A stretch of DNA of 64,000 bases. Source: Phycisphaerae bacterium (GTDB lineage: Bacteria; Planctomycetota; Phycisphaerae; Sedimentisphaerales; Anaerohalosphaeraceae). Both the position numbers and the translations under genes were made by a program. Positions within the stretch are counted from its first letter, which is position 1, and every line of letters begins with the position of its first letter. Location of the stretch: contig JAAYCR010000019.1 in the NCBI GenBank assembly GCA_012729675.1, forward strand, positions 1-64,000, in the 5' to 3' direction. This document shows, piece by piece, positions 17,312-24,133 of the stretch. Under the pieces are notes generated by a model, which was not told where the DNA came from, ran no database searches, and saw only the letters and a list, made by a program, of their open reading frames with translations.

Positions 17312-17477
17312 GTGCGGCAACGTATATTCGTCTAACCAGATATTGTCGTCCTGACACGCTCAATTCCGATTAGGCAATCTTGAGCCAACTGCCACGCAAG
17401 GGCGGCGCCTTGGGCTGGCCTATCATAGCCTTTCAGGCCGGAGTAAAAATGCTGAAAGCGTGGACTGCGACCAAGGG

Positions 17478-18188
17478 CTAGAGGCCGAGAAACTGGATGG
17501 CCAGGCCGGAGATGCAGATAGTCGCGCCGGCCAGGGCATGGGTATAGCGTTCCAGCCGGCCCAGACGGGCAAACGAGACGCCCCACGATGCGACCAGCAC
17601 GATCGTCAGCATGGTACCGATGGTGGTAATCGAAAAGACAGCCGCCACCAGCGCCGTTGCCCATAGCCCGTTTTCCGCGGCCGGATACATCAGCAACGGA
17701 ATCAGCGGCTCGCACGGGCCGAAGACAAAGATGGTAAACAGTATCCACGGCGTCAGCGTCGCTTTTTGGCCGTCATGGACGTGGGTGTGCTCGTCGGTGT
17801 GAGAATGCTCATGCATGTGCCGGCCGTCGCTGTCATGCGCGTGCGTGTGGACGTGCGGCCGGTTGCGGAGGGCACGGTGCAGACCCCATATCATATAGGC
17901 AAAGCCAAAGCCGATCAGCAGCCAGGCGGCAATCGAGCCGCGAAAGTCTTCCAGCGCCTCCAGCTTCATCACCTGAATCCCGATCAGGACGCCGAGCAGC
18001 CCCAGGATGACCGAACTGAGCACATGGCCCAGACCGCACAGGAAGGTGATCCACGAGGTTTTGGCCAGCGACCAGTTTCGCGCCCGACTCATCACGATAA
18101 ACGGCAGATAGTGATCCGGCCCGATGGCGGTATGAATCAGCCCCAGCGAGGCGGCGGTGGCACACAAAATCATAATATCTGTATTCAT
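17478..18188 (-). CDS. Nickel/cobalt permease (NicO/UreH-like)
   Basis: A 236-residue membrane protein with about six membrane segments. The first contains HTAIGPDH, the metal-binding signature of the nickel/cobalt transporter superfamily. A cytoplasmic or periplasmic loop near residues 110-145 is packed with histidine (HTHAHDSDGRHMHEHSH), as in metal transporters. The ATG at 18188 is preferred to an upstream frame extension because the HTAIGPDH helix then sits near the N-terminus as usual. It lies upstream of the cluster that holds a nickel-dependent LarA-like enzyme and is on the same strand, suggesting that it supplies the nickel. Direction of transport cannot be told. Confidence 0.82.
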   Translation of the reverse strand: MNTDIMILCATAASLGLIHTAIGPDHYLPFIVMSRARNWSLAKTSWITFLCGLGHVLSSVILGLLGVLIGIQVMKLEALEDFRGSIAAWLLIGFGFAYMIWGLHRALRNRPHVHTHAHDSDGRHMHEHSHTDEHTHVHDGQKATLTPWILFTIFVFGPCEPLIPLLMYPAAENGLWATALVAAVFSITTIGTMLTIVLVASWGVSFARLGRLERYTHALAGATICISGLAIQFLGL

Positions 18189-18275
18189 TGTGCTGTCATC
18201 TGCGTATAAAAACCGTAAACGGGCAATTCCGGCGTCGTACACCGGCGAGCCGGTTGGCTTCCTGAAACATCGACA

Positions 18276-18305
18276 ATTTTATCCGAAATCCTGTCGCGGA
18301 GTCAA
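18276..18305 (-). promoter_or_regulatory. Possible promoter of nickel permease gene
   Basis: On the minus strand TTGACT (18305-18300), 18 bases, then TAAAAT (18281-18276), roughly 90 bases before the ATG at 18188. It is back-to-back with the promoter of the YeeE pair. Confidence 0.5.
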
Positions 18306-18313
18306 GAAGAGAT

Positions 18314-18342
18314 TTGATATTGCCCCATCAATTTCATAGAAT
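18314..18342 (+). promoter_or_regulatory. Promoter of YeeE/YedE gene pair
   Basis: TTGATA at 18314-18319, a 17-base spacer and TAGAAT at 18337-18342, about 45 bases before the ATG at 18389, which is preceded by AGGAAAGGA. Confidence 0.6.
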
Positions 18343-18388
18343 ATTGGTGAAATGCAAATATCAGCGTCTTTTAGGAAAGGAATAAACG

Positions 18389-18934
18389 ATGGGGACGAAA
18401 AAGGTAAAAGACGGCTGGAGTCCATATCTGGCCGGGGCGTTGACGGGGCTGTTGGCGATTGCCTCCGTCTGGATCACCACCGAACGCCTTGGGAAAAGCA
18501 GTTTTCTCGGCGCTTCGACCACATTTGTCCGCGCCGCCGCCTACCTGGAGCGCACCGTCGCCCCGCAGCGGGTAGATACCGGCGAGTATTACCAGCGCAC
18601 AAAGCCCGTCCTCGACTGGCAATTTATGGTCGTATCGGGCATCTTTATCGGGGCGCTGCTCTCGTCGCTGACGGACAAGAGCTTCAAGCTCGAAAGTATA
18701 CCGCCAACGTGGATTGAACGCTTCGGCATATCGCCGGTCAAACGGGCGGTTGCGGCTGTCCTCGGCGGCATCGTCGCGATGGTCGGCGCGCGGATGGCCG
18801 ACGGCTGCCCCAGCGGCCACGGCCTGAGCGGCGTGATGCAGCTTTCGGTCAGCGGACTGGCGGCGATGGCGATGTTTTTTGCCCCGGCGATCTTGGCCGC
18901 ACACTATATCTACAACAAAAGGAGGTCCGTATGA
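18389..18934 (+). CDS. YeeE/YedE sulfur-transport membrane protein, first half
   Basis: A 181-residue membrane protein of the YeeE/YedE (TsuA-like) family, which moves thiosulfate or other sulfur species across the inner membrane. The diagnostic segment GARMADGCPSGHGLSG (about residues 129-144) carries the conserved Cys. The second gene overlaps by four bases (ATGA), and together the pair equals one full-length fused YeeE protein. No rhodanese or TusA-like partner is adjacent. Confidence 0.88.
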   Translation: MGTKKVKDGWSPYLAGALTGLLAIASVWITTERLGKSSFLGASTTFVRAAAYLERTVAPQRVDTGEYYQRTKPVLDWQFMVVSGIFIGALLSSLTDKSFKLESIPPTWIERFGISPVKRAVAAVLGGIVAMVGARMADGCPSGHGLSGVMQLSVSGLAAMAMFFAPAILAAHYIYNKRRSV

Positions 18935-19461
18935 ATCAGGCACAGATGATCGGATTGCTGACCGGCATTATCTTCGGGTTCCTGCTGCAAAAGGGGCGTG
19001 TGCTGCGCTTTGACAAACAGGTCGGCGCGATGCGGCTCAAGGATATGACCATCCTGAAATTTATGCTCTCTGCCATCCTCGTCGGAATGGTCGGCATTTA
19101 CCTGCTCAGCGACAGGGGCATCATTACGATGAGCCATAAGCCGATGAATGTCGGCGCGGTGGTCATCGGCGGCCTGCTGTTCGGACTCGGCTGGTCGGTG
19201 ATGGGGTTTTGTCCGGGTACGTCCATCGGGGCACTGGGCGAAGGCCGCTGGCACGCTCTCTTTGCCGTCGTCGGGATGATTATCGGTGCGGCGGTGTATG
19301 CGGAGTTGTTTCCGTTTTTCAACTCGACGGTGCTGGCGTGGAAAGATTTCGGCAAGATCAGCCTGCCGGAGATTCTCAACATCTCGCACTGGGTGATCAT
19401 CCCCATCTTTTGGGCAGCCGTGATCGCCCTATTTGTGTTTTTCGAAAAGAAGGGGCTGTGA
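18931..19461 (+). CDS. YeeE/YedE sulfur-transport membrane protein, second half
   Basis: A 176-residue membrane protein with the matching second-half signature GWSVMGFCPGTSIGALGEG (about residues 89-107) and its conserved Cys. It is translationally coupled to the first half by an ATGA overlap, with a strong GGAGG site just upstream. A short hairpin with a T-rich tail follows at 19474-19495. Confidence 0.88.
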   Translation: MNQAQMIGLLTGIIFGFLLQKGRVLRFDKQVGAMRLKDMTILKFMLSAILVGMVGIYLLSDRGIITMSHKPMNVGAVVIGGLLFGLGWSVMGFCPGTSIGALGEGRWHALFAVVGMIIGAAVYAELFPFFNSTVLAWKDFGKISLPEILNISHWVIIPIFWAAVIALFVFFEKKGL

Positions 19462-19473
19462 GCAGCGTTAATG

Positions 19474-19495
19474 AGGCAGTAATACTGCTTTTTTA
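19474..19495 (+). terminator. Short intrinsic terminator after YeeE pair
   Basis: Arms GCAGT (19476-19480) and ACTGC (19484-19488) with a 3-base loop, extended by two weaker pairs, followed by TTTTTTATT. The stem is short, so it may be only partly effective. Confidence 0.5.
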
Positions 19496-19600
19496 TTAAG
19501 GTTTTTCCCGATTGACATAAAATGGTGTTCTGTTACCGTTTATTCACAGTAATTCGGTGGGAAATCTCATCGTTTTAATGATACTAAACGCAGATGTCCG

Positions 19601-20845
19601 ATGAAATTACTGATATTGACAACGACAGCAACACTTCTTCTGGCCGTCTAGCCGGCGCAAGCAGCCCAAGCATCCGACCCGAACGCCCCGACGACCTTTC
19701 ACGAGTATCTTCACGTTGCGCTGGCTCAAAACGCCGGGCTGCAAAGCCGGTTTTCCGAGTTCAAGGCCGCGCTGGCGATGGTGCCGCAGGCCCGTGCGCT
19801 GGATGATCCGACGTTTACCTACGGCTACCGGCTCCGACAGATGGAGACGGAGGAAAAGCAGCGATTCGGCATTATGCAGATGCTGCCTTGGTTCGGTACG
19901 CTGGAGGCGTGCACCGATGCAGCGACGGCTTCGGCACGCGCAGCGGGACGGCGGTTTGAGGCCGCACGGCTGGAACTGACGGCGCAAACCTAGACGGCCT
20001 ATTATGAATTCGCCTACCTTGGCCGTGCGCTTGATATTGCTCAAGACAATCTTGAACTGCTGCGGCATTTTGAGCAGGTCGTACAGTCCCGCTGCCGCAC
20101 GGCGGCGGCAACACATCCCGACATCATACGGGCATAGATCGAACTGGCGATGCTGGAAGATGAATGGATTACGCTTGGCCGCATAAAGAAGCCGGTTGTG
20201 GAAATGGTCAACGCGGTGTTGAATCGCACGTCGAAATCGAATTTGCCCTGGCCCCTTCAGGCACAATTATCCAACCGGGTGATTGATGCCGCCCAAGTCG
20301 TCGCGGCACTGATGGACAACAACCCGGAACTGGCGATGAGTTATGAGATTGCTGCCGCCCGCAGCCGCGTCGAACTGGCGCAGAAGCGGTCGCGGCCGAA
20401 TATCACGCTGGGGTTGGAATGGATACAAATGGACAAGGCGGCCATGCCCGGCGGCCATCGACGGGACGCCTTTCTGGCGATGGTCTCGATCACTCTGCCG
20501 CTCTGAACGAACAGCTATAACGCCGGCGTGCAGGTACCGCTGATCCAGTTGGCCGACATCGAATTTTCCCGCGGCCTCGATATGATCAAGAGCGAAGATA
20601 CGTTTCTGGTCGGCTATGTACTCTTTGACGGACGGAAAGGATTTGCCGAGATAGATGTGGTCGAAGAGGCCTATGCATTTTTGGCCGTGCTGACCTCTAC
20701 CGGCCGCGGCACCGACGTTATGATTCCCATGGCCATCCCCTCCTTCGGCGGGATGGTCGTTTCCATTATGGATATTCTGATTGTACCGGTGCTGTTCTGT
20801 ATGATGCAGGAACGCAAACTGCGAAAAGCGACTCCTCACGGTTAA
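19601..20845 (+). pseudogene. Decayed CusC-CusA fusion remnant of a metal efflux system
   Basis: One frame from an ATG at 19601 reads through four in-frame stops (TAG near 19649, TAG at 19991, TAG near 20135, TGA at 20504) and ends at 20845. The first part is a TolC/CusC-like outer-membrane efflux protein: signal-like start, AYYEFAYLGRALDIAQDNLELL, IIRA-stop-IELAMLED. After the TGA the text becomes CusA-like (QVPLIQLADI, MIKSEDTFLVGYVLFD, FAEIDVVEEA), then jumps to the CusA C-terminus (GTDVMIPMAIPSFGGMVV, VPVLFCMMQERKLRK). The membrane-fusion gene and most of CusA are gone. The stops fall where relatives usually have Gln, Lys/Gln or Trp, consistent with C-to-T type decay. It is surely non-functional as an efflux pump. 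Confidence 0.85.
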
Positions 20846-20874
20846 TCAACCACCGAAGACACACAGGACACCGG

Positions 20875-21249
20875 TTAAACCTGAATCGGAATATAGCGAG
20901 CCACGATCTCGCCAAGCTTGGCGCGATCGATCGGCTTGGCCAGGTAACCGTCGCACCCGGCCTCAATGCATTTGTGTTCATCGTCGGTCATCGCGTTTGC
21001 CGTCAGGGCAAAGACGGGGGTTTGACAGCCTTTGTTGCGCAGTGCGCGGGTGGCTTCGAAACCGTTCAGATTCGGCATTTCCATATCCATCAAGATCAGG
21101 GCAAAGCTGTCGGACGCGACTTTATCAACAGCCTCTCTCCCGTTTTGAGCAATCACCGTTTCGACGCCCATTTTCTGCAATAGAATGCTGATCAATTTTT
21201 GATTGGAAGGGTTGTCTTCAGCAACAAGTACTTTACCGCTCACGATCAT
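20875..21249 (-). CDS. Single-domain response regulator (CheY-like)
   Basis: A 124-residue receiver domain with nothing attached. The acidic pocket is AEDN near residue 10, the phospho-acceptor Asp lies in LILMDMEMP (about residue 54), the Thr in FALTANAM and the Lys in YLAKPID (about residue 107). The sequence GKVLVAEDNPSNQKL is typical of receivers fed by hybrid histidine kinases. No kinase is in the window, so it is an orphan that probably accepts phosphate from a kinase elsewhere. An AAAGGA precedes the ATG closely. Confidence 0.93.
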   Translation of the reverse strand: MIVSGKVLVAEDNPSNQKLISILLQKMGVETVIAQNGREAVDKVASDSFALILMDMEMPNLNGFEATRALRNKGCQTPVFALTANAMTDDEHKCIEAGCDGYLAKPIDRAKLGEIVARYIPIQV

Positions 21250-21428
21250 TCCTTTCGCTTCTAATTCGCTAACATTTTCAAATCACCCAGCGGATTATTC
21301 AGACCGGGCCCTTCCGTTTATCCGGCGTGTTGTCCACAGAACGTATCGGCCCTTCATGGGGATCACTTTTGAAAAAAACTCTGATATGAAAAATATTACC
21401 TAATCGTCCGATAAAAAATCGACATGGG

Positions 21429-22154
21429 CTATTTCAGAGGGTGTCTTTTGATGGCAGCAAAGTTTCGACGCGGCCGATTGAATGGCGAAGCGCTGCGTTT
21501 TTCGCCGGCGGCAAGATACAGAGTCGCAGTGATTTCCGGCAGATTATAGCGGAACAGACTCGGCGGTGCCGCTCCCATCGTTTCAAAGGCCGCTGCGGCC
21601 GCGGCACATTCATCCCGAACCTGCGGCCCCTTCCAGAACAGCCCCAGTCCGCCGGGCCGCACAAATGCCAGCGTCAGCTCCGCCAACACATCCAGCCCCG
21701 CAACCGCCCGCGCCGTGGCCGCATCGAACCGCTCACGCAGGTCCGGGGCGTGCGCCGCCGTCTCGGCTCGCTCGCACCGGACAATCACATTCTCAATCGC
21801 CAGTTCCTCACAAATCAGCCGCTGAAAACGGGCTTTTTTCTCGGTTGCCTCCAGCGATGTTACCATCCAGTCCGGCCGTGCAATAGCGATTGCAAGGCCG
21901 GGAAACCCCGCCCCGGAGCCGACATCGATCAGCGACAAACGCTCTTGGGAATCGGCGGCCAACGTATCCAACACGGCTAATCCCGCCAGCGAGTCGAGGA
22001 AATGCCGGAGCCGTATATCTTCCGGCGTATTGATTCGGGTCAGATTGACCGTGTGGTTGTGCTCGATCAGCAGACGCGAAAAGATGGAAAACACCTCTTG
22101 GTGGGCGGCAAGGGCGGCCTGTGCGGCGGCAAGATCAATCGTCTCGGCGTTCAT
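21429..22154 (-). CDS. rsmG: 16S rRNA (guanine(527)-N(7))-methyltransferase
   Basis: RsmG (GidB) makes m7G527 in 16S rRNA. The 241-residue protein shows the N-terminal helical part with NLTRINTPEDIRLRHFLDSL (about residues 37-56), the SAM motif LIDVGSGAGFPGLAIAI (about 74-90) and LEATEKKARFQRLI. Its ATG overlaps the stop of trmB (ATGA), so two RNA m7G-type methyltransferases, for tRNA and for rRNA, are translated from one message. Confidence 0.96.
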   Translation of the reverse strand: MNAETIDLAAAQAALAAHQEVFSIFSRLLIEHNHTVNLTRINTPEDIRLRHFLDSLAGLAVLDTLAADSQERLSLIDVGSGAGFPGLAIAIARPDWMVTSLEATEKKARFQRLICEELAIENVIVRCERAETAAHAPDLRERFDAATARAVAGLDVLAELTLAFVRPGGLGLFWKGPQVRDECAAAAAAFETMGAAPPSLFRYNLPEITATLYLAAGEKRSASPFNRPRRNFAAIKRHPLK

Positions 22155-22783
22155 TGTTTTTGCAGCGTGAGCGTATAGCTGGGACGCCCTTCTTTGAGAT
22201 ACTTGCGTTCATAGTTGGTGCCGACGATTTCGCCGTCTTGGGCGCCCGCAGGCCGTCGAAAGGGGATAATCTGAACCTGTCCGGCCTCGACGGCCTGCCC
22301 GGCGACGTGCTGCATCTGCTCAAAATAGCCCTGATGGTCGGTTGCCATGTTGATCCAGCCGGCGGGCTTGAGACAGCACAGCATCCGGGCAAGGTTTTCC
22401 GAAGAGAAAAAACGCCGTCGATGGTGGTATTTTTTGGGCCAGGGATCGGGGAAATACAGATGAAAGCCGTCCACACCGCCGTCGGGAACATGCGCGGCAA
22501 TAAACTGAGCGGCGTCCGTGCGAATCAAGCGGACATTGTTCAGTCCCCGCCGCCCGATGCGATCCACGGTATAGCGATAAAATTTCCGTGCCCATTCGAT
22601 ACCCAGAAAACAGGTCTGGTCAAACGCTTGGGCCTGTGCGACCAAAAATGTACCCCTGCCGGAGCCGATTTCAATCTCGACCGGTCCCGAACGTCCGAAA
22701 AGAACCTCAAAATCAACAATCCCTTCAAGGGTTTGGTCTTGAATGGATACCGAGGGATAATCCTGTAATACCCGTGTTGCCAT
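22151..22783 (-). CDS. trmB: tRNA (guanine-N(7)-)-methyltransferase
   Basis: TrmB makes m7G46 in tRNA. The frame is open to 22963, but the ATG at 22783 (210 residues) matches family length and the upstream part is hydrophobic and unrelated. Seen are EIEIGSGRGTFLVAQA for SAM binding, FLGIEWARKF, and the family hallmark FYFPDPWPKKYHHRRR present here as HLYFPDPWPKKYHHRRRF (about residue 120). It is followed by rsmG with a four-base overlap. Confidence 0.96.
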   Translation of the reverse strand: MATRVLQDYPSVSIQDQTLEGIVDFEVLFGRSGPVEIEIGSGRGTFLVAQAQAFDQTCFLGIEWARKFYRYTVDRIGRRGLNNVRLIRTDAAQFIAAHVPDGGVDGFHLYFPDPWPKKYHHRRRFFSSENLARMLCCLKPAGWINMATDHQGYFEQMQHVAGQAVEAGQVQIIPFRRPAGAQDGEIVGTNYERKYLKEGRPSYTLTLQKQ

Positions 22784-22979
22784 TGGGATAAGTAATTTCC
22801 TATCACTAATATAATCATTATCACTGCGAAAATGAGCCTGATTGCGTATTTTGTCGCAAAAAACAATAAAGTCAAGCCCGCAACGGTTCGATACGAAAAT
22901 GAAACAAGAACCGTGTGTAGCAAAACACGTAAAATAAGGTATGGATGTCGATAAAAAAAACACTTTTGTTGAGTGGCGT

Positions 22980-23669
22980 ATGATACGGCCAATCCTAAAT
23001 TTGCGGAAAAGACGGATTCTGGTTGATGTGGATACGCAGCAGGATTTATTTCTGGCGGATGGCAGGATGTGCGTGCGGAACCATCGCCGCGTACTGGCTA
23101 ATATTCGACGGGTTATGGCATGGGCACGTCACGAACATACCCGTGTGGTTTCGACGGCCTTAGTTCATTACCCCAATGACCATCACGAACCGTACTGTTT
23201 GCTGGGCACCGACGGTGTCCGGAAGCTTCGTTATACACTTCGCAGTCGTCATATCACGTTTGATGCCAACGACAACACCGACCTCCCGCGCGAAGACCTC
23301 AGTGAATTTGAGCAGATCATCCTCTGCAAGCGGACGTCAGATCCCTTTGACGAGCCGCGCGCCGAACGAATGCTCACGGAGACAAAGGCCAATGAATATG
23401 TGGTGATCGGCGGGCCGACCGAGACCGCCGTGTTGACCACCGTTCTGGGGCTATTGGTGCGGCAGAAAAACGTCATTGTGGTGTATGACGCAATCGGGTC
23501 GCTGGATAAAGGGGCTGCGGAAGTTGCCTTGCGTAAGATGCAGGCTAAAGGCGCCCGCTTGATGGATACGCGGTCGCTGTTCGGGACGTCGTCCCTGCGA
23601 ATGGTAAATGCCTGTACCTGTGATCGCTGTCGCGGCCGAATGTCTAAAATCTCTTCTGCCCAAATGTAA
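22980..23669 (+). CDS. Isochorismatase-fold protein lacking the catalytic Cys
   Basis: About 229 residues. The fold is recognised by ILVDVDTQQDLFLADG near the N-terminus (first Asp of the triad), LCKRTSDPFDEP (Lys) and VVIGGPTETAVLTTVLGLL followed by VIVVYDAIGSLDKGAAEVALRKM. In cysteine hydrolases the last loop carries a Cys after a Thr-Asp/Glu pair; here the place holds TETAV, with no Cys. It may be a non-hydrolytic binding protein or use another nucleophile, as isochorismatases themselves do. An in-frame ATG at 22941 would add 13 residues; neither start has a clear ribosome site. The C-terminal CTCDRCRGR cluster could bind metal. Confidence 0.7.
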   Translation: MIRPILNLRKRRILVDVDTQQDLFLADGRMCVRNHRRVLANIRRVMAWARHEHTRVVSTALVHYPNDHHEPYCLLGTDGVRKLRYTLRSRHITFDANDNTDLPREDLSEFEQIILCKRTSDPFDEPRAERMLTETKANEYVVIGGPTETAVLTTVLGLLVRQKNVIVVYDAIGSLDKGAAEVALRKMQAKGARLMDTRSLFGTSSLRMVNACTCDRCRGRMSKISSAQM

Positions 23670-23715
23670 CAACAGGGAACAAGTATCTTTTTTCCGCAGG
23701 TTGTGGTGTGACGGT

Positions 23716-23774
23716 AAAAAAAAAAGCCTTGCACACAACGAATCTATTTTCCGATTTTCGCTATGTGCAAAGGC
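23716..23774 (-). terminator. Intrinsic terminator of Cys-rich peptide gene
   Basis: On the minus strand, arms GCCTTTGCACA and TGTGCAAGGC (one bulge, 10 pairs) followed by ten T residues (A-run at 23716-23725 on the plus strand). The 28-base loop may fold further. It terminates transcription coming from the gene starting at 24037. Confidence 0.75.
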
Positions 23775-23812
23775 ATTCTTCGTAAATTTGCAAGAGTCTC
23801 CACTCGCTATAT

Positions 23813-24037
23813 TCACGCCTTGTAAGGGCAGCCCTGATGATCAGCGCCTTTACAGCCGCCCCCATCTTGATCTTTCTCCTCGGCATTTTGAGCTCTGAAT
23901 TGTGTCAGCAACACGGCAGTCTCTTTGGTATCCTTATCGCCGCATGACCCGCCTCTGCCACCGCAGGCCCATGCCGCACCGGAGATCAGCAGAACTAGAC
24001 AAACTGCTGACAGTTTTTTGAGTATATTCGTCTTCAT
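23813..24037 (-). CDS. Small Cys-rich exported protein
   Basis: A 74-residue precursor. Residues 1-24 form a signal peptide (MKTNILKK, hydrophobic core, then SGAAWAC), which could be read by signal peptidase I after AWA or, less well, as a lipobox. The mature part has five Cys in CGGRGGSCGD, GGGCKGADHQGC and is rich in Gly and acidic residues. Its own terminator lies downstream and AAAGGTCGAAACC upstream gives a weak ribosome site. I do not know the family. It lies close to the MauE-thioredoxin fusion on the same strand, so the Cys residues could be a substrate for that protein; that is speculation. Confidence 0.72.
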   Translation of the reverse strand: MKTNILKKLSAVCLVLLISGAAWACGGRGGSCGDKDTKETAVLLTQFRAQNAEEKDQDGGGCKGADHQGCPYKA

Positions 24038-24133
24038 GGTTTCGACCTTTCAATAAGCGAGTGAATGTTTTTTTAATCTCACATTGTCAGCTATTTACGT
24101 CGGTCGAATATAACGGTTCACAAATTTCTCATG

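Noticed and set aside
17332-17477. Gene remnant between the SDR gene and the nickel permease gene
   Set aside because: The minus-strand frame gives a plausible-looking peptide (FQHFYSGLKGYDRPAQG), but it runs out of phase with the permease gene, has no start of its own and I could not tie it to a family.
19601-20845. Reassigned stop codons (UAG as Gln, UGA as Trp) as an explanation of the in-frame stops
   Set aside because: All other genes of the window use normal stops and read correctly with the standard code; the segment also lacks most of CusA and all of the fusion protein, so decay is the simpler explanation.
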